This document shows positions 1-9,061 of a stretch of 44,732 nucleotides of DNA, piece by piece. The position numbers were made by a program, and so were the translations under genes. The notes beneath the pieces are model-generated. The model had not been told where the DNA came from. It was given only the letters and a program-made list of their open reading frames with translations, and did no database searches. Position 1 is the first letter of the stretch. Each line of letters begins with the position of its first letter. This stretch comes from Pseudomonas taiwanensis DSM 21245 (lineage in GTDB: Bacteria; Pseudomonadota; Gammaproteobacteria; Pseudomonadales; Pseudomonadaceae): positions 1-44,732 of the forward strand of contig NZ_AUEC01000043.1 in the NCBI RefSeq assembly GCF_000425785.1. The letters run 5' to 3'.

Positions 1-5
1 TTAGC

Positions 6-51
<46 letters not shown>

Positions 52-145
52 CGGATTTGGTATTTCATGCGCCGCTTTTGCTTTTCATGCGCGATATCCC
101 AGACGCTGCAAATTGCGACGTCAGTAGGCCGAGCGTAGGGCTTGC

Positions 146-221
146 GGAGGGAGGTGACGGGCATGGATGCCCGTCAAGCGCTGCGGCCCAGGAAGGGCCG
201 TTCAGCGCGGTCCTCCCGGGA
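146..221 (+). repeat. Repeat core, orientation A
   Basis: This is the 76 bp segment between AGGGCTTGC (left) and GCAAGCCC (right). It reads GGAGGGAGGTGACGGGC at its left end. The same core at 44110-44184 lies in the opposite orientation relative to its left arm; the one at 44449-44524 has the same orientation as this copy. Confidence 0.85.
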
Positions 222-289
222 GCAAGCCCGTAGCGAGGGAACCCCGAAGCGAAGCGTAGGGGCCGGATGATAGGAGCCAGCGGTTTTTG

Positions 290-317
290 CCTACTTTTGC
301 CCAAGAGCAAAAGTAGG
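290..317. repeat. Perfect 11 bp hairpin in the repeat tail
   Basis: CCTACTTTTGC (290-300), loop CCAAGA, GCAAAAGTAGG (307-317). The right-end copy keeps the stem at 44593-44620, with one change that still allows a G-U pair in RNA. It may act as a terminator-like or protein-binding structure; no U-run follows on either strand. Confidence 0.8.
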
Positions 318-395
318 TCGCCGTAAAGGCGAAAAGGTGAATGAGCGCCTCCATGGCGAATGGATATTCACGCGATTTGAATGCCACCCCTAAGT

Positions 396-652
396 TCGCC
401 TCATCACCTCTGCCCCCACTCCTTAAAAACGCCCGAAAAAAGTAACTACGAAATCTAGCGGCTATCGTCCAGCCACAGTGCTAAGCCCCCTGAATTCGCA
501 ATAGAGGGCGACTGAACCACCGCCCACTAGAAGCGAAATCAAGTTCCAGGCGGAGAAGGGAAATTTCTGTACTTAGATGTTGAATGTGCGGGTAGGCACC
601 GAGGTTAAGCTGTTGCTTGCTGAACTCACCAAGCCAACCGGAGTTCAGCCAG
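396..652. other. Intergenic DNA before the DUF2235 gene
   Basis: Low-complexity purine-rich stretches and no convincing ORF. The motif TTGAATGTGCGG near 580 also occurs near 44308, just before the right-end TTG tract, so more repeat-related sequence may extend here. I see no clear promoter. Confidence 0.5.
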
Positions 653-1978
653 ATGGATGAGTTGAGTAAAAAATTCCCCGTGTTCACCAGCACCAAACCT
701 TATGTCCTGCGCATAGGGATCTTCTTCGACGGCACCGGCAACAACGCCCGCAACGCCGTTACCCCCGACTCCCCCACACAAAAATACACCACCGGCAGTT
801 ACGCCAACGCCCCAACCAACATCGCCCTGTTACACACGCTATACCCCACCGGCCAACCGCAGGCCACGCCAAATAAGCACTTCATGAAACTCTACATCGA
901 AGGCATAGGCACCACCGAAGCCAGCCAGGACTCGCCCTTCGCCCAAGCCACCGGACGCGGTCAGACAGGTGTCGAAGCCAGAGTCCAGCAAGCCTTGGCC
1001 ATGGTCGACCATCACCTGATCGACTGCTTGCACACCCACCCCCACCCCCACCACATCGAGTTCGACCTGTTTGGCTTCAGTCGGGGCGCCGCCGCCGCTC
1101 GCCACTTGCTCAACCGGCTACACGACGACACACCCATCTGCTCGCAATATCCACACATCAAGACCAGCGTCAACTTCATCGGCCTGTTCGACACCGTCGC
1201 CGCCATCACCGCCCCACTGCACAATCGCCTCACCCAGGGCACCGCCCGATTCGGCAAGCTACGCCTGGGCTTGGCCCAGGGTTGTGCGCGGCATGTGGTG
1301 CAACTGGTCGCCAGCGACGAGCGCCGACACAACTTCCCGTTGGTGCGCACCGACCACGACATCCACATGCCCGGCGTCCATTCAAACATCGGTGGCGGCT
1401 ATCCCCAGGCACAGCAGGAAAGCGTCCTCCTGTGCAAACCCAACGCCAGCCGCGTCGCACTGACCACGCCTCCCGAACGGACTCGCGCGTATGCAATCAC
1501 CCGCGCCTTGCTGGAGCAGGCGTACAAGGATTTGCCCGCGCCAAAGCCACAGCTGTTGACCTGGGAAGCACCCATCGCCGGAAGCCGGAGCCGCCGCGAT
1601 GATCCGGAAAAACAGGTATATGCCGCCGTGCAGTGGCAGCGGGAGGTGAAGGGACAGTTGTCCCGCATCTACCTGAGCGTCATGCGGGAACTGGCCGTGC
1701 GCGGCGGGGTGCCTTTCGCCAATCTGGGCAATGACCCAGCCCATCAACTGCCGGACGATCTGCATACCATCAGCCGCAAATTGCATGACTTCGCTCTCGG
1801 GCACAGCGCAGACCCGGGGTTGACGCAGGAGGAAACTGCCCAGTTGCGAGAGAAATACATTCACACCTCGGCAAACTGGAATGCACTCAAGGGGCTATGC
1901 AACAGCACACTGGATCAGCTCTACATCGACAGACCCGCTGAAGCAGGTCGAGTCATGCACTCCAACCCCGTGCAATGA
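653..1978 (+). CDS. DUF2235 / Tle1-like alpha/beta hydrolase
   Basis: A 441-residue protein with the DUF2235 signature: IGIFFDGTGNN (residues 21-31), a nucleophile elbow GFSRG (141-145, Ser143), LFDTV with Asp180, and the His motif GVHSNIGGGY (His243). These fit a Ser-Asp-His triad. Family members include type VI secretion phospholipase effectors (Tle1) and many uncharacterised proteins. A TTG 36 nt upstream opens the frame, but ATG 653 has a GGAG box nine bases before it and is preferred. No signal peptide or membrane segment is seen. No vgrG, PAAR, adaptor or recognisable immunity gene is present in the window, so an effector role is inference. The gene stands alone beside the repeat element, an accessory-island position. 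Confidence 0.82.
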   Translation: MDELSKKFPVFTSTKPYVLRIGIFFDGTGNNARNAVTPDSPTQKYTTGSYANAPTNIALLHTLYPTGQPQATPNKHFMKLYIEGIGTTEASQDSPFAQATGRGQTGVEARVQQALAMVDHHLIDCLHTHPHPHHIEFDLFGFSRGAAAARHLLNRLHDDTPICSQYPHIKTSVNFIGLFDTVAAITAPLHNRLTQGTARFGKLRLGLAQGCARHVVQLVASDERRHNFPLVRTDHDIHMPGVHSNIGGGYPQAQQESVLLCKPNASRVALTTPPERTRAYAITRALLEQAYKDLPAPKPQLLTWEAPIAGSRSRRDDPEKQVYAAVQWQREVKGQLSRIYLSVMRELAVRGGVPFANLGNDPAHQLPDDLHTISRKLHDFALGHSADPGLTQEETAQLREKYIHTSANWNALKGLCNSTLDQLYIDRPAEAGRVMHSNPVQ

Positions 1979-2298
1979 GGGCAGACAGTCCACGCAAATG
2001 GAGTTGCGTGGACAGCAAGGTTCCGCGGGTCTTGAGGGGCTTCTCGGCAATCGTCTGGCCTGGGGATGGCCGAGGTCGCAGCCTGCGAAGGGGCGTTGCA
2101 GAACAGGGCAGCAGGTCCTCGGCTTCCAGGGACGAGCAGTACGTGCGGCATTGTTCCAGGTCACCGCGTTCGAACAGCGCGTTCTTCAGTTCGGTGGTAC
2201 CTGAACTGAGTTTGTTCCAGATCGTTAGCCAGAAACAGGGGAGGTGCGCGTACCAGCGCCGGATGTTCGCCGACGATCGAGGCCGGTCCTGTGCGCCC
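1953..2298 (-). pseudogene. Possible gene remnant without a start codon
   Basis: Between the DUF2235 gene and the convergent hypothetical, the minus strand stays open in one frame down to a stop at 1953-1955. Part of that frame reads like protein (…GTTELKNALFERGDLEQC…), but it has no ATG, GTG or TTG start and recalls no family. High GC alone can keep frames open. It could be a decayed neighbour of the DUF2235 gene; this is a weak call. Confidence 0.2.
1988..2013 (+). other. 10 bp perfect hairpin after the DUF2235 gene
   Basis: GTCCACGCAA (1988-1997), loop ATGGAG, TTGCGTGGAC (2004-2013), starting 10 bases after the stop codon. The stem is strong, but no T-run follows, so it is either an imperfect terminator or a protein-binding inverted repeat. 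Confidence 0.55.
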
Positions 2299-2652
2299 TC
2301 AAAGCTCGCTAACGAAGGTACCGGTACCCTTGAGGATATTGCGCAACGTCAGCGCCACCTCTTCCAGGTCAGTTCCTTGCGACGTCAACACAATCTCCAG
2401 CGACTCATCGCCTTTCAGCGCATCCCGGTCACTGGCAGCCACTTCGATCAACAAGCGCTGGGCACTCAAGGTCACTTTCAAGCCATCCAGGGTCGAGGGT
2501 TCGTCGTCCAGGGTCAGGTCGACCGTGTCCTCGTCCGGGTAGCGGGTCAGCAGGAACATCTGTCCCTTGTCGCTGTGGCAGCACAGGGTCGCCATGTCGT
2601 CTTCTTCTTCATCGCAGGGCGTGGCGAAGAGCAGGGCAGTTTTGATTTGCAT
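2299..2652 (-). CDS. Conserved hypothetical, acidic 117-residue protein
   Basis: The protein begins MQIKTALLFATPCDEEEDD and carries paired cysteines (LCCHSD) near residue 24. Its body is acidic and alternates short strands and helices (LTRYPDEDTVDLTLDD, then LEEVALTLRNILKGTGTF). There is no signal peptide or membrane segment. I do not recognise a named domain; similar small proteins sit beside gdhB in other pseudomonads as far as I recall. It is divergent from gdhB, with 274 bp between the starts. The ribosome-binding site is weak, but the start matches the natural N-terminus. Confidence 0.7.
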   Translation of the reverse strand: MQIKTALLFATPCDEEEDDMATLCCHSDKGQMFLLTRYPDEDTVDLTLDDEPSTLDGLKVTLSAQRLLIEVAASDRDALKGDESLEIVLTSQGTDLEEVALTLRNILKGTGTFVSEL

Positions 2653-2926
2653 GGGCGGCTCGGATCAAAGGAAATGAGGGGGAATTCTGACAGCCTTGCA
2701 CGCATCCATAAACGTAAAGTTACCCCCCCTTGACCGAAATTGTCGCAGCGCTGCAAGCCGTAGTGACCACTCAGTCGTTAAGCTGCGCCGAGCCTATGAA
2801 CGTGGCCTACACGTTCAACGCCTGGTTTTACCGTCCGCCTTGCCACGGTTTGGCTATCGTTGATCCGTACCAAGGCGCACGCATGCGACGCTTCAACTAT
2901 TACAAAGCCCAAGCGGAGTACCACAG
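2653..2926. other. Divergent intergenic region upstream of gdhB
   Basis: This region should hold promoters for both flanking genes. TTGACC at 2730-2735 is a possible -35 without a good partner. I see no clear operator. GGAG at 2913-2916 precedes the gdhB ATG with normal spacing. Confidence 0.4.
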
Positions 2927-5900
2927 ATGGCGTTCTTCACCGCAGCCAGCAAAGCCGACTTCCAGCACCAACTGCAGGCGGCCCTGGCGCAGCACATCAG
3001 CGAACAGTCCCTGCCACAAGTGGCGCTGTTCGCCGAGCAGTTCTTCGGCATCATCTCTCTGGACGAACTCACCCAGCGCAGGCTGTCCGACCTGGCCGGC
3101 TGCACGCTGTCTGCCTGGCGCATCATCGAGCGCTTCGACCCTGCACAACCGCAAGTGCGGGTCTACAACCCGGATTATGAGCGCAATGGCTGGCAATCGA
3201 CCCACACGGTGGTCGAGGTGCTGCACCACGACTTGCCATTTTTGGTCGATTCGGTACGCACCGAGCTGAACCGCCGCGGCTACAGCATCCACACCCTGCA
3301 GACCACGGTGCTGAGCGTGCGTCGTGGCGCCAAGGGCGAACTGCTCGAACTGCTGCCCAAGGGCACCCAGGGTGAGGGCGTGCGTCATGAATCGCTGATG
3401 TACCTGGAGATCGACCGCTGCGCCAATGCCGCCGAACTGACGGTGCTGACCCGTGAAATCGAGCAGGTCTTGGCCGAAGTGCGGGTGGCAGTTGCCGATT
3501 TCGAGCCGATGAAGGCCAAGCTGCGCGAAGTGGTCGCTTTGGTGGAGCAGACGCCGTTCGCACCGGTGCAGCATGAGAAGGCCGAGGTCAAGGCGTTCCT
3601 CGAATGGTTGTTGGACAACCATTTCACTTTCTTGGGCTACGAAGAATTCACGGTCCGGGACGACAACGCCGGCGGCCAGATGGTGTACGACGAGCAGTCA
3701 TTCCTCGGCCTGCCACGGCGCCTGCGCGTGGGGCTGAGCGCCGAAGAACTGCGCATCGAAGATTACGCCGTGGCCTACCTCAACGAGCCGCTGCTGCTGT
3801 CCTTCGCCAAGGCTGCGCTGCCCAGCCGCGTGCATCGCCCGGCTTATCCGGACTACGTGTCGATTCGCCAGCTCGATTCCGCTGGCAAGGTCATCAAGGA
3901 ACACCGCTTCATGGGCCTGTACACCTCGTCGGTCTATGGCGAGAGTGTGCATGCCATCCCGTACATCCGCGTCAAGGTCAATGAAGTCGAGCGCCGTTCT
4001 GGCTTCGATCCCAAGGCTCACCTGGGCAAGGAACTGGCCCAGGTGCTAGAGGTGTTGCCACGCGACGACCTGTTCCAGACCCCGGTCGACGAGCTGTTCA
4101 GCACCGTGATGTCGATCGTGCAGATCCAGGAGCGCAACAAGATTCGCGTATTCCTGCGCAAGGACCCCTACGGCCGCTTCTGCTACTGCCTGGCCTACGT
4201 ACCGCGTGAGATCTACTCCACCGAGGTGCGCCAGAAGATCCAGCAGGTGCTGATGGAGCGCCTGAAGGCCAGCGACTGCGAGTTCTGGACCTTCTTCTCC
4301 GAGTCGGTGCTGGCGCGTGTGCAGCTGATCTTGCGGGTCGACCCGAAGAACCGCATCGACATCGACCCGCAGCAGCTGGAAAACGAAGTGATCCAGGCCT
4401 GCCGCTCGTGGCAGGACGACTACTCGGCACTGGTGATCGAGAACTTCGGCGAGGCCCAGGGCACCAACATTCTTGCCGACTTCCCCAAAGGCTTCCCGGC
4501 CGGCTACCGTGAGCGCTTCCCTGCGCACTCGGCGGTGGTCGACCTTCAGCACGTGCTGGCACTGTCTGAAAACAAGCCGCTGGCCATGAGTTTCTACCAG
4601 CCGCTGACCCGTCTTGGCGAGCGCCTGCTGCACTGCAAGCTGTACCACGCCGATACGCCACTGGCACTGTCCGATGTGCTGCCGATCCTGGAGAACCTTG
4701 GCCTGCGCGTGCTGGGTGAGTTCCCGTACCGCTTGCGTCATGCCAGCGGCCGCGAATACTGGATTCACGATTTCGCCTTCACCTACAGCGAAGGCCTGAG
4801 CCTGGATATCCAGCAGCTCAACGACATCTTGCAGGATGCCTTCGTCCACATCGTCAAAGGCGATGCCGAGAACGACGCCTTCAACCGCCTGGTCCTGACC
4901 GCCGGCCTGCCGTGGCGCGATGTGGCACTGCTGCGCGCGTATGCGCGTTACCTCAAGCAGATTCGCCTGGGCTTCGACCTGGGCTACATCGCCAGCACCC
5001 TGAACAACCACACCGACATCGCCCGTGAGCTGACCCGGTTGTTCAAGACCCGTTTCTACCTGGCGCGCAAACTCACCCAGGACGACCTGGACGACAAGCA
5101 GCAGCGCCTGGAGCAGGCGATTCTCAGCGCCTTGGACGACGTTCAGGTGCTCAACGAGGACCGTATCCTGCGTCGCTACCTGGACCTGATCAAGGCCACG
5201 TTGCGCACCAACTTCTACCAACCGGACGCCCATGGGCACAACAAGTCGTACTTCAGCTTCAAGTTCAACCCCAAGCTGATTCCCGAACTGCCCAAGCCGG
5301 TGCCGAAGTTCGAGATCTTCGTCTATTCGCCGCGGGTCGAAGGTGTGCACCTGCGCTTTGGCAACGTCGCCCGTGGCGGCTTGCGTTGGTCGGACCGCGA
5401 GGAAGACTTCCGCACCGAGGTGCTGGGCCTGGTGAAAGCCCAGCAAGTGAAGAACTCGGTGATCGTGCCGGTCGGGGCCAAGGGTGGCTTCCTGCCGCGT
5501 CGTCTGCCATTGGGTGGCACCCGTGACGAGATCGCCGCCGAGGGCGTAGCGTGCTACCGCATCTTCATCAGTGGACTGCTCGACATCACCGACAACCTCA
5601 AGGAGGGCGGCGTGGTGCCGCCAGCCAACGTGGTGCGTCACGACGATGACGACCCGTACCTGGTGGTAGCGGCGGACAAAGGCACAGCGACCTTCTCCGA
5701 TATCGCCAACGGCATCGCCATCGACTACGGCTTCTGGTTGGGCGATGCCTTCGCCTCGGGTGGTTCGGCTGGCTACGACCACAAGAAGATGGGCATCACC
5801 GCCCGCGGTGCCTGGGTGGGTGTTCAGCGCCACTTCCGCGAGCGTGGGATCAACGTGCAGGAAGACCCGATCACTGTGATCGGCATCGGCGACATGGCCG

Positions 5901-7792
5901 GTGACGTATTCGGTAACGGCCTGCTGATGTCCGACAAGCTGAAACTGGTGGCGGCGTTCAACCACCTGCACATCTTCATCGACCCGAATCCGGATCCGGC
6001 CACCAGCTTCGCCGAACGTCAGCGCCTGTTCGATCTGCCACGTTCGGCCTGGAGCGACTACGACACCAGCATCATGTCCGAAGGCGGCGGGATTTTCCCG
6101 CGCAGTGCCAAGAGCATTGCCATCAGCCCGCAGATGAAAGAGCGCTTCGCCATCGAGGCTGATCGCCTGACCCCGACCGAGCTGCTCAACGCGCTGCTCA
6201 AGGCGCCGGTCGACCTGCTGTGGAACGGCGGTATCGGCACCTACGTCAAAGCCAGCAGCGAAAGCCACGCCGATGTCGGTGATAAGGCCAACGACGCCCT
6301 GCGCGTCAATGGCAACGAGCTTCGCTGCAAGGTGGTGGGTGAGGGCGGCAACCTGGGCATGACCCAGCTGGGTCGGGTCGAGTTCGGCCTGCACGGTGGC
6401 GCTACCAACACCGACTTCATCGACAACGCCGGTGGTGTGGACTGCTCCGACCATGAGGTCAACATCAAGATCCTGCTCAACGAAGTGGTGCAGGGTGGCG
6501 ACATGACCGAGAAGCAGCGCAACCAGCTGCTCGGCAGCATGACCGACGAGGTGGCCAGCCTGGTGCTGGGCAACAACTACAAGCAGACCCAGGCGCTGTC
6601 GCTGGCGGCCCGTCGTGCCCGCGAGCGGATCGCCGAGTACAAGCGCCTGATGGCTGACCTGGAGGGCCGGGGCAAGCTGGATCGGGCCATCGAGTTCCTG
6701 CCGTCCGAGGAGCAGTTGGCCGAGCGCCTGGCCGCAGGCCAGGGCCTGACCCGTGCCGAGCTGTCGGTGCTGATTTCGTACAGCAAGATCGACCTCAAGG
6801 AGCAACTGCTCAAGTCGCTGGTGCCGGACGACGACTACCTGACCCGTGACATGGAAACCGCGTTCCCGCCGTCGCTGGTCAGCAAGTTCGCCGACGCCAT
6901 GCGTCGTCATCGTCTGAAACGTGAGATCGTCAGCACCCAGATCGCCAACGATCTGGTCAACAACATGGGGATCACCTTCGTCCAGCGCCTGAAGGAGTCG
7001 ACCGGCATGAGCCCGGCCAACGTGGCCGGGGCTTATGTGATCGTGCGCGACATCTTCCACCTGCCGCATTGGTTCCGCCAGATCGAGGCGCTGGATTACC
7101 AGGTGCCGGCAGAGGTCCAACTGACCCTGATGGACGAGCTGATGCGCCTGGGCCGCCGGGCCACCCGCTGGTTCCTGCGTAGCCGTCGCAACGAGCAGGA
7201 TGCCGGGCGTGACACCGCGCACTTCGGGCCGAAAATCGCCCAACTGGGCCTGAAGCTCGACGAGTTGCTCGAAGGCCCGACCCGTGAGCGTTGGATGGTT
7301 CGTTACCAGGGCTTCGTCGATGCTGGTGTGCCGGAGCTGTTGGCGCGCATGGTGGCGGGTACCAGCCACCTGTACACGCTGTTGCCGATCATCGAGGCGG
7401 CTGACGTGACCGGGCATGATCCGGCCCAGGTGGCCAAGGCGTTCTTCGCTGTGGGCAGTGCCTTCGACCTGACCTGGTACCTGCAGGAGGTCAGCAACCT
7501 GACGGTGGAGAACAACTGGCAGGCACTGGCCCGCGAGTCGTTCCGCGACGACATCGACCTGCAGCAGCGCGCGATCACCATTTCCGTGCTGCAGATGGCG
7601 GATGCGCCGCAGGACATGGATGCCCGCGTGGCGCTGTGGGCCGAGCAGCACCGGGTGATGGTCGAGCGCTGGCGCGCCATGCTAGACGACTTGCGCAACG
7701 CACCGGGTACTGACTATGCGATGTACGCGGTGGCCAACCGCGAGCTGGTCGACTTGGCGATGAGTGGGCAGGCGACGGTGGTGCCGTCCTGA
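2927..7792 (+). CDS. gdhB: NAD-specific glutamate dehydrogenase, 180-kDa class
   Basis: This 1621-residue enzyme oxidatively deaminates L-glutamate to 2-oxoglutarate and ammonium with NAD+, for growth on glutamate, arginine and related amino acids. The size is typical of the large (L-GDH, bac_GDH) class. An ACT-like N-terminal region (about 80-170) and a long regulatory region precede the catalytic core, with the Lys motif PVGAKGGF near residue 848 and the nucleotide-binding GIGDMAGDVFGNG near 985. The signature DNAGGVDCSDHEVNIKILLN follows near 1165. A long C-terminal domain ends at VVPS. The start has a GGAG box. The gene is monocistronic, closed by a strong terminator at 7813. In P. aeruginosa this class is allosterically activated by arginine, which is plausible here but not visible in sequence. 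Confidence 0.97.
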   Translation: MAFFTAASKADFQHQLQAALAQHISEQSLPQVALFAEQFFGIISLDELTQRRLSDLAGCTLSAWRIIERFDPAQPQVRVYNPDYERNGWQSTHTVVEVLHHDLPFLVDSVRTELNRRGYSIHTLQTTVLSVRRGAKGELLELLPKGTQGEGVRHESLMYLEIDRCANAAELTVLTREIEQVLAEVRVAVADFEPMKAKLREVVALVEQTPFAPVQHEKAEVKAFLEWLLDNHFTFLGYEEFTVRDDNAGGQMVYDEQSFLGLPRRLRVGLSAEELRIEDYAVAYLNEPLLLSFAKAALPSRVHRPAYPDYVSIRQLDSAGKVIKEHRFMGLYTSSVYGESVHAIPYIRVKVNEVERRSGFDPKAHLGKELAQVLEVLPRDDLFQTPVDELFSTVMSIVQIQERNKIRVFLRKDPYGRFCYCLAYVPREIYSTEVRQKIQQVLMERLKASDCEFWTFFSESVLARVQLILRVDPKNRIDIDPQQLENEVIQACRSWQDDYSALVIENFGEAQGTNILADFPKGFPAGYRERFPAHSAVVDLQHVLALSENKPLAMSFYQPLTRLGERLLHCKLYHADTPLALSDVLPILENLGLRVLGEFPYRLRHASGREYWIHDFAFTYSEGLSLDIQQLNDILQDAFVHIVKGDAENDAFNRLVLTAGLPWRDVALLRAYARYLKQIRLGFDLGYIASTLNNHTDIARELTRLFKTRFYLARKLTQDDLDDKQQRLEQAILSALDDVQVLNEDRILRRYLDLIKATLRTNFYQPDAHGHNKSYFSFKFNPKLIPELPKPVPKFEIFVYSPRVEGVHLRFGNVARGGLRWSDREEDFRTEVLGLVKAQQVKNSVIVPVGAKGGFLPRRLPLGGTRDEIAAEGVACYRIFISGLLDITDNLKEGGVVPPANVVRHDDDDPYLVVAADKGTATFSDIANGIAIDYGFWLGDAFASGGSAGYDHKKMGITARGAWVGVQRHFRERGINVQEDPITVIGIGDMAGDVFGNGLLMSDKLKLVAAFNHLHIFIDPNPDPATSFAERQRLFDLPRSAWSDYDTSIMSEGGGIFPRSAKSIAISPQMKERFAIEADRLTPTELLNALLKAPVDLLWNGGIGTYVKASSESHADVGDKANDALRVNGNELRCKVVGEGGNLGMTQLGRVEFGLHGGATNTDFIDNAGGVDCSDHEVNIKILLNEVVQGGDMTEKQRNQLLGSMTDEVASLVLGNNYKQTQALSLAARRARERIAEYKRLMADLEGRGKLDRAIEFLPSEEQLAERLAAGQGLTRAELSVLISYSKIDLKEQLLKSLVPDDDYLTRDMETAFPPSLVSKFADAMRRHRLKREIVSTQIANDLVNNMGITFVQRLKESTGMSPANVAGAYVIVRDIFHLPHWFRQIEALDYQVPAEVQLTLMDELMRLGRRATRWFLRSRRNEQDAGRDTAHFGPKIAQLGLKLDELLEGPTRERWMVRYQGFVDAGVPELLARMVAGTSHLYTLLPIIEAADVTGHDPAQVAKAFFAVGSAFDLTWYLQEVSNLTVENNWQALARESFRDDIDLQQRAITISVLQMADAPQDMDARVALWAEQHRVMVERWRAMLDDLRNAPGTDYAMYAVANRELVDLAMSGQATVVPS

Positions 7793-7812
7793 TCATCAAG
7801 CTGAAATGAGAA

Positions 7813-7841
7813 AGCCCCGGCAGTGATGCCGGGGCTTTTTT
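7813..7841 (+). terminator. Rho-independent terminator of gdhB
   Basis: AGCCCCGGCA (7813-7822), loop GTGA, TGCCGGGGCT (7827-7836), then a T-run to 7841. It lies 20 bases after the gdhB stop. Confidence 0.93.
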
Positions 7842-7881
7842 ATGAGGCTTGGCGGGAGTTTTGTGGTGGTACGCAAATCGA

Positions 7882-8009
7882 GCGCCGCCCACGCGACGCA
7901 TCGCGAGCAGGGCTCGCCCCTCGTTTTTTCCGGCCAGTAACGCCTGCCCCAGACGCACGCAAATCCCGTAGGAGCGAGCCTCGCTCGCGATGCGCCGCGC
8001 GGGCGGCGC
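7882..8009. repeat. Inverted REP pair (BIME-like)
   Basis: Two 36 bp arms in opposite orientation, 7882-7917 and 7974-8009, match with about four differences. Each contains a REP-like GCGAG…CTCGC hairpin and GCGATGCG, and the pair is preceded on the right by GTAGGAGC (7968-7975), typical of putida-group REPs. It sits between the convergent gdhB and ppsR. Confidence 0.8.
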
Positions 8010-8065
8010 CCGATCTTACAGGGAAAAAATCGCCTAAGACTAACCCCTTGCAGCCCACCCTCTGG

Positions 8066-8884
8066 CTACTTGAACCGCCGCTCCACCCCTTTCTCCACCA
8101 GGATCTTCGCCGAAATCTCCTCCACCGAAAAATGCGTGGAGTTGATGTTGGGAATGTTCTCGCGCCGGAACAGGTTTTCCACCTCTCTCACTTCGAACTC
8201 GCACTGGGCAAAGCTCGAATAGCGGCTGTTGGGCTTGCGCTCGTGGCGGATGGCAGTCAGGCGGTCGGGGTCGATGGTCAGCCCGAACAGCTTGTGCTGG
8301 TGCTTTTTCAGCACCGCGGGCAGCTGCAGGCGCTCCATGTCGTCCTCGGTCAGCGGATAGTTGGCGGCGCGGATACCGAATTGCATGGCCATGTACAGGC
8401 AGGTGGGCGTCTTGCCGCACCGCGATACGCCCACCAGGATCAAGTCGGCCTTGTCGTAGTAGTGGGTACGGGCGCCGTCGTCGTTGTCCAAAGCGAAATT
8501 GACCGCTTCGATGCGCTCCATGTAGTTGGAGTTGCCACCGATTGAGTGGGATTTACCGACGGAATACGACGAATGGGCAGTCAATTCCTGCTCGAGCGGG
8601 GATAAAAACGTCGAAAAGATGTCGATCATGAAGCCATTCGACGTGGCCAGGATCTCGCGGATGTCCTGGTTGACGATGGTGTCGAAGATGATCGGGCGCA
8701 TGCCGTCCCGCTCCGCCGCGGCATTGATTTGCTGGACCATGGTCCGCGCTTTGTCAGGCGTATCGATGTACGGGCGAGTGAATTTGTTGAACGGAATGCT
8801 ATCGAATTGAGCGAGCAGGCTTTGGCCCAGGGTCTCGGCGGTGATGCCGGTGCCATCGGAGATGAAGAACGCGGTTCTTTTCAT
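8066..8884 (-). CDS. ppsR: PEP synthase regulatory kinase/pyrophosphorylase
   Basis: A 272-residue DUF299-family protein that inactivates PEP synthase by ADP-dependent phosphorylation of a threonine and reactivates it by Pi-dependent phosphorolysis. It begins MKRTAFFISDGTGITAETLG, the family N-terminus, and has the P-loop GVSRCGKT at residues 152-159. ATG 8884 is chosen because AGGA lies at good spacing; an upstream in-frame extension to 8965 would add residues unlike the family. It is divergent from ppsA, its target, which is the usual pseudomonad arrangement. Confidence 0.95.
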   Translation of the reverse strand: MKRTAFFISDGTGITAETLGQSLLAQFDSIPFNKFTRPYIDTPDKARTMVQQINAAAERDGMRPIIFDTIVNQDIREILATSNGFMIDIFSTFLSPLEQELTAHSSYSVGKSHSIGGNSNYMERIEAVNFALDNDDGARTHYYDKADLILVGVSRCGKTPTCLYMAMQFGIRAANYPLTEDDMERLQLPAVLKKHQHKLFGLTIDPDRLTAIRHERKPNSRYSSFAQCEFEVREVENLFRRENIPNINSTHFSVEEISAKILVEKGVERRFK

Positions 8885-9061
8885 TTGCATCCTGGGCCTT
8901 AAGCTGATGACGTTTCTTGGATATGATAAGTTCGGTTTGCCGAATGCGGCTGTCGGCATTCTCACTTATTTTCCAGGTACAGGCCACAAGCGTCCGGCCA
9001 AGTCAGAACAGGCAGGCGGGCGCCCTTGAGCTTTTCCAATACAGTTAGTGGAGAGATCACC
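8885..9061. promoter_or_regulatory. Divergent ppsR/ppsA promoter region
   Basis: 177 bp separate the two divergent starts. An inverted repeat GAATGC (8942-8947) / GCATTC (8956-8961) lies in it and could be an operator. TATGAT near 8921 may be a -10 element. Both assignments are tentative. Confidence 0.4.

Noticed and set aside
65..310. 81-codon minus-strand ORF in the left repeat (with a twin at 44368-44613)
   Set aside because: It lies wholly in the intergenic repeat, across its core and hairpin; conservation follows from the repeat. No ribosome site or known domain.
1881..2733. Plus-strand ORFs after the hydrolase gene
   Set aside because: They overlap the real minus-strand gene at 2299-2652 and lack family resemblance.
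4046..7651. 1201-codon minus-strand ORF
   Set aside because: Antisense shadow of gdhB, caused by high-GC codon use. It resembles no protein family.
9026..9061. Upstream TTG start for ppsA
   Set aside because: The added residues are not family-like, and the GGAGAG box points to TTG 9062.
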